A stretch of DNA of 64,000 bases from Streptomyces sp. I6. Lineage in GTDB: Bacteria > Actinomycetota > Actinomycetes > Streptomycetales > Streptomycetaceae. The stretch covers positions 2,509,501 to 2,573,500 of the forward strand of contig RHDP01000001.1 in assembly GCA_003725745.1 (NCBI GenBank), written 5' to 3'. Numbering within the stretch: position 1 is the first letter of the stretch; each line of letters begins with the position of its first letter. This document shows positions 55,533 to 63,456 of this stretch, in pieces. The notes beneath the pieces are model-generated. The model was not told the DNA's origin. It was given only the letters and a program-made list of their open reading frames with translations, and did not search any database. The translations under genes and the position numbers were made by a program.

Positions 55533-56186
55533 CTACGCCCCGGCCTGGATTCCCTCCTGCGGCCCGGTGACCTGGGTGATCCACGGGGCCTCGTAGTCGC
55601 CGAGCTGGATCTTGGCGTCATCCCAGGTGCCGTACCGCGGGTTCACATCGATGGCGAGTTGCTTGGACGCGGCCGTCAGCGCGGCACCGACCTTCTGCTG
55701 ACCCTCCGGGGTGCCGAGGTCGGCGCCCAGCGCCCGGGCCAGCCCGGTCAGCAGGACCTCCTCGCGCACCGCCTGGTCGATCTGGTCCGGGGCGACCCCG
55801 CGCTGCTGGAGCAGCATCGCGGCGAGCTGTTCCTCGCCCCCGGACTGCCGGGCCGCGGCCGCCCGGGCGTCCTGGACCTGCTTGCGTGAGGCGGTGACGC
55901 CGTTGTCCGCGGCCGCGTGCTCCAGGATGCGGTCGAAGATCATCCCGTGCAGCTTGGCCCGGTTGAGCTGCCCGGTGTTCTTGATCAGCTGAGCGCCCTC
56001 GGGCGAAGCCTCCTGGGCCGCCCGCACGTCCCTCACCTCGGCCTGGAGCGCGGACACCTCGATACGGTCGCCCCCGACGACGGCCGCGGCGCCCGGGCGC
56101 GCCTCGTCACCGCAGGCGGCGAGCAGGGGGACCGCCGAGACGAGCGCGGCGGAGAGGGCGAGCGCGGTGCGACGGCGGCGGTGCAA
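55533..56186 (-). CDS. SurA N-terminal-domain-like lipoprotein
   Basis: About 217 residues. A lipoprotein signal ('RTALALSAALVSAVPLLAAC', lipobox LLAAC) precedes a SurA-like helical domain: 'VVGGDRIEVSALQAEVRDVR', 'AKLHGMIFDRILEHAAADNG', 'VTASRKQVQDARAAAARQSG'. No PPIase (parvulin) domain is present, so it is more likely a chaperone for secreted proteins than an isomerase. It is anchored to the outer face of the membrane. TTG 56186 is preferred because GGGAGG lies 5 bases upstream; the frame is open further up to 56246 without a good site. It is divergent from the DUF4230 gene. Confidence 0.86.
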   Translation of the reverse strand: MHRRRRTALALSAALVSAVPLLAACGDEARPGAAAVVGGDRIEVSALQAEVRDVRAAQEASPEGAQLIKNTGQLNRAKLHGMIFDRILEHAAADNGVTASRKQVQDARAAAARQSGGEEQLAAMLLQQRGVAPDQIDQAVREEVLLTGLARALGADLGTPEGQQKVGAALTAASKQLAIDVNPRYGTWDDAKIQLGDYEAPWITQVTGPQEGIQAGA

Positions 56187-56279
56187 AGGGGCCTCCCGGC
56201 GTGCGGTGGTGATCGTGACGCGGAGCGTTTGTGACTCGGTGCACAAAGACCTTGCGGTGATCGATGGTAGGCAGTCGGC

Positions 56280-56296
56280 GTGGTGCAGGCCACCAC
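56280..56296. promoter_or_regulatory. Palindrome in the divergent lipoprotein/DUF4230 gap
   Basis: GTGGTG-CAGGC-CACCAC is a perfect 6+6 inverted repeat with a 5-base centre, about 95 bases upstream of the lipoprotein start and 125 bases upstream of the DUF4230 start. It looks like an operator for a dimeric regulator. Confidence 0.45.
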
Positions 56297-56420
56297 TTCG
56301 CCGCCACTGATTCGGTCAACGATTCGGGAGCGCCCGGGGTGCGGTGCCGCGCACCGGTTCCGCGCGGGCACGCCTGATCGGCGACGGCCGGGGCATCCGT
56401 AGGGCGAGGGAGGCCGGGCT

Positions 56421-57076
56421 ATGGGTGCGGTGAGGTCTGTGTCGTGGTGGGTGAAGGTGCCGGTCGGCTTCCTGCTGGTGGCCGTGCTGCTGCTGGCGGG
56501 GGCGCAGCTCCGGGGCTGCCGGGGCTGCCGGGGCTCGGCGCCCTGTTCGGCGAGCAGACGCGGGACCGCTCGGGGCCGGCGGTCCTGGAGTCCGTCCAGG
56601 ACCTGAGCCGCTACCAGGCGGCCACGGGGAACTTCCAGGTCGTGGTGGACCTGGAGAAGGACACCAGGTACGTGCCGGACGCGCTGCGGGGCACCCGGGT
56701 CCTGTACGTCGGGGCGGGCAGCGTGGACGCGTACGTCGACATGGGGGCGCTCGGGGAGACGGACGTCACCGTGAACGAGGAGCGCACCGCCGCGACGATC
56801 CGGCTGCCGCACGCGGTCCTGGACCGGCCGGCGCTGGACCCCGACCGCTCCTACGCCGTCTCGAAGCAGCGCGGACTGCTCGACCGGCTCGGCGACCTCT
56901 TCTCCGACAACCCCAACAGCGAGCAGGCGGTCCAGCAGCTCGCGGTGCGGCATATCGCCGCCGCCGCGGAGGAGAGCCGCCTGACGGCGCAGGCGGAGCG
57001 GAACACGACACGGATGCTGGAGGGGCTCCTGCGCTCGCTCGGGTTCAGCAAGGTGACGGTGGTCTACGGGGCGTGA
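56421..57076 (+). CDS. DUF4230-family membrane-anchored protein (one apparent frameshift)
   Basis: About 218 residues after repair. One N-terminal membrane helix ('KVPVGFLLVAVLLLAGAQL') and a short repeated LPG stretch lead to the DUF4230 domain: 'VLESVQDLSRYQAATGNFQV', 'VVDLEKDTRYVPDALRGTRV', 'AYVDMGALGETDVTVNEERT' and 'AATIRLPHAVLDRPALDPDR'. Function unknown; the domain is extracytoplasmic. GGGAGG precedes ATG 56421. The helix and domain are in different frames; one C added at 56510-56511 gives 'LPGLPGLPGLGALFGE' and joins them. Confidence 0.8.
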
Positions 57077-57362
57077 GGGCCGGACGCCGGGCGACCGGGC
57101 ATCGCACCGAAACCCGGGACGGGGGCGACCGGGCGCGCGGGCAATCGGGCGAGCGGGGGCTCGCGGGCAATCGGGGGGCTCGCGGCTGTGAGGACCGTCA
57201 GGGCCATCGGCAGACGGCGCGGTGGCGGTCCCGGCCCACCCGTGACGAGGGCCGGTCCGCTACCCGCTGTAAGGGCAGGTCAACGGAAGGACACCAAGAC
57301 TTCACCCGAACGGCCCCCGTTGGTGGCCCCTTGAGCGGAAATCGCGGCGTAACCTCCCGGCC
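57077..57362. other. 286-bp gap upstream of the methyltransferase-like gene
   Basis: No gene is supported. GCGACCGGGC/GCAATCGGG words repeat between 57085 and 57185. The promoter of the next gene is not evident. Confidence 0.35.
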
Positions 57363-58259
57363 ATGCCTTCCCTCCTGAGCAACCGGCTGGCGAAGCGGAT
57401 GCTGCGTCCGGCCTTCTCACTGGTGGAACAGCGCCTGGAGCGTGCGACCACCGCTCTCCAGGCAGACCTCGACGCCCTCCACCACGAAGTGGCCGACCTG
57501 CGGCGGCAGAGCTACGGGCTCGGGCTGCTGCTCGACCACGCCGGGCGGGACGGCCACCGGATGGCCACCGCCAACCAACTGGACACACTGGTGCGGGAGG
57601 TGACCACCGTGACCGGCGCCTCCTGCGAGCACGCGCGACGCGATCTGACGGTGGCGTACCGCACGGTGGTGGCCCTCGAGGCGCTGGGCGTCGGCCGGAT
57701 GGCGGGCTCGACCTCGGACATCTGCGGGAAGCTGGCGACCGTGCCGCTGCTGGCTCCGCCCAACGAGGAGGTGCTGGAGATCGGCACCCAGCACGGGCTG
57801 TTCGCGGCCGCCCTGCTGCGCATGCTCCACCGCGCGGGAGTCGAGCCGCGGCTGACGGTCATCGACCCGCTGGCCGGCGCCCTCGTGCCGTCGGGCACGG
57901 CGCCCGCCCCGGTCAGGGAGGACGTCGTGCGCGCCAACCTGACCCTGTGCGGCAGTCGTTCGGGCGCCCGGGCCCGGCTCCTCCAGGGCGGGTCCGGCGA
58001 CGCCGGCGTACGCGCGAGGGTGTCCGACCGGCGGTACGGCGTGGTCGTGCTGGCCGGTGATCCCTCCGTGGCGGGCGTACTCGCGGATCTCCGCCTCACC
58101 GAGGAACTCGCCGCCGACGGCGCCGTCGTCGTCCTCGACGGACACGGCGACGGCACGCGCCCCGGCGTCGGCGAGGCCCTGGCCAAGCGCGTCGCCGACG
58201 GCTCGCGGCTGAGGACCCTGGGCGTGGTCGCGGGAACGGCGTACCTCCGGGCCGGGTGA
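57363..58259 (+). CDS. Class I SAM-dependent methyltransferase-like protein
   Basis: 298 residues. The N-terminal 100 residues are helical and partly coiled coil ('QRLERATTALQADLDALHHE'). The Rossmann core follows: 'PPNEEVLEIGTQHGLFAAAL' (SAM-binding Gly-rich loop), 'RLTVIDPLAGALVPSG', 'RRYGVVVLAGDPSVAGVLAD' and 'DGAVVVLDGHGDG'. It resembles the class-I methyltransferases that act next to glycosyltransferases, but the acidic ribose-binding residue at the end of strand 2 is an Asp followed by Pro, which is unusual. Target unknown. The last codons and stop lie within a 23-bp tandem repeat. Confidence 0.72.
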   Translation: MPSLLSNRLAKRMLRPAFSLVEQRLERATTALQADLDALHHEVADLRRQSYGLGLLLDHAGRDGHRMATANQLDTLVREVTTVTGASCEHARRDLTVAYRTVVALEALGVGRMAGSTSDICGKLATVPLLAPPNEEVLEIGTQHGLFAAALLRMLHRAGVEPRLTVIDPLAGALVPSGTAPAPVREDVVRANLTLCGSRSGARARLLQGGSGDAGVRARVSDRRYGVVVLAGDPSVAGVLADLRLTEELAADGAVVVLDGHGDGTRPGVGEALAKRVADGSRLRTLGVVAGTAYLRAG

Positions 58260-58303
58260 CGGCGTACCTCCGGGCCGGGTGACGGCGTACCTTTGGGCCG
58301 GCC
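58236..58303. repeat. 23-bp tandem repeat across the methyltransferase stop codon
   Basis: Units begin at 58236, 58259 and 58282; the first two are identical and the third diverges. The first contains the last codons (TAYLRAG) and stop; the others repeat those codons after the stop. Confidence 0.88.
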
Positions 58304-58417
58304 GGGGTGACGGGCGCCCGGCCCCACCGCACGACAGCCGCCGAGCGCCGGGCCGATGGCGTTCGCCGGGTTTCGGCCGCGGCCGCGCGGTGCGGAAGCG
58401 GCCGTGCCCCGGCGGCC

Positions 58418-59956
58418 TCAGCCGGATCGGAACCGGCGCTGGCGGTCCAGCGACCGGCGCAGCTCGACGACGAGGGGGTGGCCGGGTCCGTACACGCGTT
58501 CCGTGTCGAACAGCAGGTTCCGCAGTTGCTGATGCCCCGCGGTGTGGTCGCCCACCGCCAGCAGCAGATGCCCCATCCGGTGCCGTATGTCGAAGCCCCG
58601 GGAGGGGTCTCCCCCGGTCCTGTGGTGGTTCTCGTAGTAGGGGAGCACCGCGCGGTACTCGGCGAGCGCCGCGGCCGTCTCCCCCAACTGTTCCAGGCAC
58701 AGCGCCGCGTCGTAGCGGAACTGCAGCGCCTGCGAGTCGCCCGGGCCCGCCTCCGCGGTCCGGTCGTCCGCGAGGCGGCGCAGCTCGGGCAGGGCCCGGC
58801 GGTACTGGCCGTCGTCCATCAGCGTCGTCGCGTACTGCTTGCGCAGGATCCGGACGACGGGTGACCGCTCCCCGTGCTCCGCGGCGGCGGCCGGGAGGAT
58901 GCCGCCGAGGATGTCCACGGCGCGGGTGATGCTGCCCTCGCCGAGCAGGCGCTTGACCTCGTCGACCGCGGCGGCGACGTCGGGGCGGCCGGCCACCGGG
59001 GCCGCGGAGGCCACCACGCGCGGGTCGGGTGGCGGCGGGACCGTCGCCCGGTCCGGCCAGGGCGCGTGCGGGCGCAGGAAGGGGCGCGTCGGGTCGAGCG
59101 GCCCACCGGGCGCGGACTGCCGAGCGGGCAGCAGCGGCCTCAGCGCGTCGTACACCTCCTGGGCGCCCGAGGGCCGGCGCTGCGGGTCCTTGGCGAGCAT
59201 CCGCAGCACCAGCGCCTCCAGCGGCTCCGGGATCTCGGGCCGGAGCTGGCGGACCGGCAGCGGGGGCTCGTAGAGGTGGCGGTGGAGGACCCCCAGGGCG
59301 GTGGAACCCGCGAACGGCACATTGCCGCTCAGCAGTTCGTGGAGTAGCACGCCGAGCGCGTACAGGTCCGTGGCGGGCCCGACGGCACCGCCCATGGCCT
59401 GCTCGGGCGCCATGTACGCCGGGCTGCCGATCGGCGACCCGGTGTGCGTGAGCCGGGTGGTGTCCGTGTCGATGACGGACGCCACGCCGAGGTCGAGGAC
59501 GGTGACCGTGCCGTCCGGCTTCACCATCACGTTCCTCGGCTTGAGGTCCCGGTGGACGATCGGGACGGCGTGCACGGCGCCGAGGACGGAGCACAGCTGG
59601 GCGGCGACGGAGACGGCCCACTCCCAGGGGTAGGGGTCGTGCTCGGCGAGGTGGTCGGCGAGGTCGGCGCCCTCGACGTACTGCATGACGAGGTACAGGT
59701 CGTCGCCGTCGCTGCCCGCGTCGTGCACGGTGACCAGGCCCGGATGGGTCACCTGGGCGGTGACACGGCACTCGCGGACGAAGCGGCGCCGCATCTCCTC
59801 CGCGGCCGTGGCGGGCGCCATGCGGTCGGGGCGGAGCAGCTTCACCGCCACGCGGCGGTCGAGCCGCTGGTCGTAGCCCGTCCACACCTGGCCCATGCCA
59901 CCCTGTCCTATGACGGTGGAGAGTTCGTAGCGTCCGGCGATGACGCGTCCGTTCAC
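58418..59956 (-). CDS. Serine/threonine protein kinase with a C-terminal TPR-like region
   Basis: 512 residues. Kinase domain (about 8-275): Gly loop 'VIGQGGMGQVWTGYDQRL', Lys39 in 'RRVAVKLLRPD', catalytic 'PIVHRDLKPRNVMVKPDG', metal loop 'VTVLDLGVASVIDTD' where DLG replaces the usual DFG, and the activation segment 'GSPAYMAPEQAMG'. No membrane helix is seen, so it should be cytosolic. After a Pro-rich linker, residues about 325-505 are helical repeats of TPR type ('VKRLLGEGSITRAVDILGGI', 'ALCLEQLGETAAALAEYRAV'), as in PknG-like kinases. GTG 59956 overlaps the stop of the upstream membrane-protein gene (GTGA), which suggests the two act together. Confidence 0.92.
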   Translation of the reverse strand: MNGRVIAGRYELSTVIGQGGMGQVWTGYDQRLDRRVAVKLLRPDRMAPATAAEEMRRRFVRECRVTAQVTHPGLVTVHDAGSDGDDLYLVMQYVEGADLADHLAEHDPYPWEWAVSVAAQLCSVLGAVHAVPIVHRDLKPRNVMVKPDGTVTVLDLGVASVIDTDTTRLTHTGSPIGSPAYMAPEQAMGGAVGPATDLYALGVLLHELLSGNVPFAGSTALGVLHRHLYEPPLPVRQLRPEIPEPLEALVLRMLAKDPQRRPSGAQEVYDALRPLLPARQSAPGGPLDPTRPFLRPHAPWPDRATVPPPPDPRVVASAAPVAGRPDVAAAVDEVKRLLGEGSITRAVDILGGILPAAAAEHGERSPVVRILRKQYATTLMDDGQYRRALPELRRLADDRTAEAGPGDSQALQFRYDAALCLEQLGETAAALAEYRAVLPYYENHHRTGGDPSRGFDIRHRMGHLLLAVGDHTAGHQQLRNLLFDTERVYGPGHPLVVELRRSLDRQRRFRSG

Positions 59957-60615
59957 CGGTCACCGCCGTCGGGGCGGGGCTCCCTGCGGAGGAGGTCGCT
60001 GAGTTCGTCGAGTTCGGCGCGGACCTGGTCGATGCGGCGGTTCGGCTCGTGGCCCGATACCGGTCCGGGGGCGGGCCCCCCGGCGGACGGCTGCGGCTGC
60101 GGCTGCGGCCCGGACCGCGAGGGCGGCTGCCTCGGCGCGGGAGGGTGCTGCACCGGCCGGGCGTACGGGTTCGCCGCCGCCCCGCCGGGCGGGTAGCCGT
60201 ACCCCGCCACGGGCGGCTGCGGCGGCAGCCCGTAGCCGGCGGCCGCACCCCCGCCGGACTTGAGCCGCTCGTAGTGCCGGGTCTCCGCCATCACGTAGTA
60301 CGTGATCGTCCCGACCATCACGACCGTGATCCAGCCGAGGATGGTGTAGCCCACGGCGTCGGTGATCTCCTCGTCCCCGGGGGCGGAGAGCCCGGCGAAG
60401 ACCAGCATGCCCACGTTGGCCACGACGGTGGCGCAGAAGAGGAACCAGTCGACCGGCTTGCGGGTGACGATCGCCAGCCGCAGCATCGGCACCCAGGCGA
60501 GCAGGCTGCAACTCACCACGGCCGTCGCGATGAAGAGCACGCGCAGGGCGATCAGCGTGCCCTCGGCCGGGCGCCCGGCGGGTCGGGGCGGGTAGCCGTG
60601 GCCGTGGCCCTGCAT
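59953..60615 (-). CDS. Membrane protein coupled to the Ser/Thr kinase
   Basis: 220 residues. Four hydrophobic helices, 'ALRVLFIATAVVSCSLLAWV', 'DWFLFCATVVANVGMLVFAG' and 'AVGYTILGWITVVMVGTITY' among them, are followed by a long Pro/Gln/Gly-rich tail and an ending helix 'RIDQVRAELDELSDLLRREP'. The tail could be a kinase substrate or docking site. ATG 60615 is preferred because AGGAG lies 6 bases upstream. Its stop overlaps the kinase start. No family recognised. Confidence 0.75.
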   Translation of the reverse strand: MQGHGHGYPPRPAGRPAEGTLIALRVLFIATAVVSCSLLAWVPMLRLAIVTRKPVDWFLFCATVVANVGMLVFAGLSAPGDEEITDAVGYTILGWITVVMVGTITYYVMAETRHYERLKSGGGAAAGYGLPPQPPVAGYGYPPGGAAANPYARPVQHPPAPRQPPSRSGPQPQPQPSAGGPAPGPVSGHEPNRRIDQVRAELDELSDLLRREPRPDGGDR

Positions 60616-60829
60616 GGCTGCTCCTGGGACTGGTGCGTTCACTGGCGTGAGTTCACGGACTGCTCGTCCTTCTGCTCGTCCTTCGGCGACGGCTCATCGG
60701 ACGAGGCCACGAGTTCACAAGGTCCGAGCGTATACATCGACACCGGCGTCCGGCCGCGGGTTGTACCGAACCGTTGTTGAACCGATCACGCGGCGGCCGC
60801 GCGGGTCTCCGGCCGGCGCCCGTCCCCGC

Positions 60830-62977
60830 TCAGGCCTCGACCGTGCCGTCGGTCAGTCCGTCGTACAGCCCCTGCACCAGCTGCTCGCCCAGCCGCCCCG
60901 CGCGGCGCAGCGCGGACTCGAACTCGGCGAGCGCCCGGAAGCGGTCCCCGTAGCGCCGCTGCTCGGCGAGCGGCAGGCGGGGGAGCTGGAGGCGGCGCAC
61001 ATCGAGCCGGGTGGCGGTGGAGGCGTAGCTGCTGGCCTGCCGGTTGTTCGCCGTGCCGCGCAGGAAGCCGGCGAGGAACCAGGGGTCCAGCGCCGCGGGA
61101 TCGGGGCGCAGCAGCTGGAGGTTCCGGCCCAGCGCGGCTCCGGCCGTGGCCTCGTCGATGACGCGGGCCGAGGGGCCGGAACCCAGGACGGGCACGACGA
61201 CGTCACCGGCCCGGAGCAGGACCGGCTCCACGGCGCCTTCACCGGGTGCCGGCCCTTCGGGCAGCGTCCCCGAGGGTGCGGTGCCGTCGTGGACGTCCTG
61301 TTCGGTGAGGACGGGCACGGACGCGGGACCGGACGCGGGCACGGGGCCGGACGCGGGCACGGGGCCGGACGCGGGCACGGGGCCGGGGCCGGGACTCGTG
61401 CGGGAGCCACTGCCGGAGCCGGAGCCGCCGGCCCGGAGTTCGAGAACTCCCGCACGGACCAGCTCGCCCACGGTGGTGCCGGGGCGGATCGGTGACCCTT
61501 CCGCCGCCGGTTCCACGGCCTCCGGCGTGATGTCGTGGACGAGCCTCAGCGCCTCGGTCAGCCGCTCGCGCACACCGGCGAGTTCCGCCGCGTCTCCCCC
61601 GGCCGCGGGCGGCGGCAGATGGCGGGCCGGGGCCAGGTCCACGTCGTCGTCGAGGAGTTCGATGACGGGCACGGAGCGGCTTCTGCCGGGCCGTTCCGGC
61701 ACGCCCCCGTCGCGGACGAACGGCTGCCAGGCCTCAAGGACCACGCGGTGCACGCCCTGCCAGTCGAGTTTGCCGCGCCCGCCGCCCGGCTCCGCGAGTT
61801 CGGCGGTGTCGACCAGGAGCAGCTCCTGCCCGGGGCGTTCGCCGGCGGCCGGACGGCGCAGCACCCAGAGATGGAGCGGGATGCCGTAGGGCGGTGCCGC
61901 CCCCGCCGGCAGGGAGACGACGGCACGCAGCGCCCCGCGCCGCAGCAGGTCCGCCCGGATCCGGCGGCCCGACTTGCGCGACGCGACGGCCGGCGGCATC
62001 AGCAGCACCGCGGTGGCCCCCGGGCGCAACCGGGCGAGCGCGTGCTGCACCCAGGCCAGTTCGGACTCGGTGCGGGCCGGGAAGCCGTACTCCCAGCGGG
62101 GGTCGTACGCGAGTTCGCCGTGGCCCCAGTTGCGTTCGTTGAACGGCGGATGGCAGAGCACGGCGTCGGCGGCCAGTCCGGGGAAGGCGTCGGCGCGGAG
62201 GGCGTCGCCCGCGGCCGCCCGGATGTCGGCGTCGCCGTGCAGGGCGAGGCGCACCGCCGTGAGCGACGCCAGTTCGGGGTCCGCGTCCTGCGCGTAGAGG
62301 GCGGCGGGCTGCCGTACGGCGCGCAGGAGTCCGCCCGTGCCCGAGGCGGGGTCGAGGACGGTCCTGCCCGGGGTGTCCGCCCCGGCCAGGGCGGCCATCA
62401 ACTCGGCCGGACCGGCCGGAGTGAGCGTGTACTGGCGGGGGTTGGCGTCCAGGTGCCGGCCGAGCAGGAACTCGAACGCCTGGCGGGCTCCCGTCTCGGC
62501 GGCGAGCTCGGCCGCACCCCGCAGGAGCGGCACGGATGCCTCCAGTTCCGCGGCGGCCGGGGCCGGTACGGGTGAGCACCGGTCGCCGAACCGGGCCGTG
62601 AGCACCGTGTCGAGCGCCGCGGGGAGCCTGGTGAGCAGCCGCCTGTCGGACACCGCGGACAGCTCCAGCCAGGCCGTGGGGCGGTCGCGTACGAGGAGCA
62701 GCAGGCAGCCGGCATGCCGCAGCGCCGTGACGGCCCCTGCCGGGTGGCCGGAGAGCTGCTGCCAGACTCTCTCCCTCAGCGGCACCTCGGCGAGCTTGCC
62801 CTGGGCGCGCAGCCACCGCTCGACCTCGTGGAGCGCGAAGGACGGGCTGGTCTCGGTACCGCCGACGGGCCTGGGGAAGTCGGCGTGCCGGCGCCGCCAG
62901 TTGCTGACCGCGGCGCGACCGACGCCCGCCAGCCGGGCGATTCCGGCAGCGGTCACCTCTGCTGCGTTCTCCGGCAC
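60830..62977 (-). CDS. HTH - N6-adenine DNA methylase - type I specificity-like fusion protein
   Basis: 715 residues. An N-terminal DNA-binding helix-turn-helix ('IARLAGVGRAAVSNWRRRHA') is followed by a HsdM-like methylase core with SAM motif 'TVLDPASGTGGLLRAVRQPA' (208-216) and motif IV 'AVLCHPPFNERNWGHGELAY', where His276 stands in place of the catalytic Asn of N/DPPY/F. A Gly/Ser/Pro repeat linker (about 525-560) leads to a C-terminal HsdS-like half with 'LLRAGDVVVPVLG', 'LDPWFLAGFLRGTANNRQAS' and 'LPLAEQRRYGDRFRALAEFE'. This puts recognition, modification and an extra DNA-binding head on one chain, with no nuclease gene beside it. The methylase may be inactive or altered. GTG 62977 follows AGGAG. 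Confidence 0.85.
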   Translation of the reverse strand: MPENAAEVTAAGIARLAGVGRAAVSNWRRRHADFPRPVGGTETSPSFALHEVERWLRAQGKLAEVPLRERVWQQLSGHPAGAVTALRHAGCLLLLVRDRPTAWLELSAVSDRRLLTRLPAALDTVLTARFGDRCSPVPAPAAAELEASVPLLRGAAELAAETGARQAFEFLLGRHLDANPRQYTLTPAGPAELMAALAGADTPGRTVLDPASGTGGLLRAVRQPAALYAQDADPELASLTAVRLALHGDADIRAAAGDALRADAFPGLAADAVLCHPPFNERNWGHGELAYDPRWEYGFPARTESELAWVQHALARLRPGATAVLLMPPAVASRKSGRRIRADLLRRGALRAVVSLPAGAAPPYGIPLHLWVLRRPAAGERPGQELLLVDTAELAEPGGGRGKLDWQGVHRVVLEAWQPFVRDGGVPERPGRSRSVPVIELLDDDVDLAPARHLPPPAAGGDAAELAGVRERLTEALRLVHDITPEAVEPAAEGSPIRPGTTVGELVRAGVLELRAGGSGSGSGSRTSPGPGPVPASGPVPASGPVPASGPASVPVLTEQDVHDGTAPSGTLPEGPAPGEGAVEPVLLRAGDVVVPVLGSGPSARVIDEATAGAALGRNLQLLRPDPAALDPWFLAGFLRGTANNRQASSYASTATRLDVRRLQLPRLPLAEQRRYGDRFRALAEFESALRRAGRLGEQLVQGLYDGLTDGTVEA
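61331..61384. repeat. 18-bp tandem repeat in the methylase linker, three copies
   Basis: Three exact 18-bp units from 61331 encode the repeated PASGPV hexapeptide in the linker between methylase and specificity parts. Being a multiple of three, copy number can change without loss of frame. Confidence 0.88.
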
Positions 62978-63456
62978 GGGCTGCTCCTGTTCTCCGTCGG
63001 CGTCTCGATGTTCCCGCCGGGGTCTCCGCCGGGGTCTCCGACGGCGTCCCGGTCGGCGACTGGTTCTCCGCTAAGCAACCGCTCGCTGCCGGCGGCTCCC
63101 CTTTGCCTGCGACCGGCCTCCCCGGCGGGACATCTCCGTCGGCGGCACTTCCCCGCCGGCCGTCGCTGGGACAGCTCCGTGGGTGGTACGTCCCTCCGCG
63201 GTACGCGTCCGCCAGGCGTCCGGTCTCCGTCGACGGCCGGCAGACGCCGATGTGAGACCGAGCATAGCGACCCCCACAGGCCGGACCACTTCACAGCGTG
63301 CATGAACCGGACCCATGCAAATCATGTTGACTCGGTTCACAGGCTCTGCTCTTATTGACCCGTCACACCGCTGGATCACCGAACGGTCCCGACCACGTGG
63401 CACCTCGTTGACCGCTGCAGCGCAGGCGCCGATGACACGTCCCCTGGAGGGCACCC
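62978..63456. other. 479-bp divergent gap before the last gene
   Basis: No gene is supported. CGCCGGGGTCTCCG words repeat at 63015-63045. The right part (63250-63360) is less GC-rich, with TTGACT at about 63328 and TCTTATT about 18 bases later as a possible promoter for the DUF4190 gene. Confidence 0.4.

Noticed and set aside
57417-60248. A 943-codon minus-strand frame covering the kinase and methyltransferase region
   Set aside because: Arg/Pro-rich translation that overlaps the kinase in another frame and the methyltransferase on the other strand; no recognisable motif.
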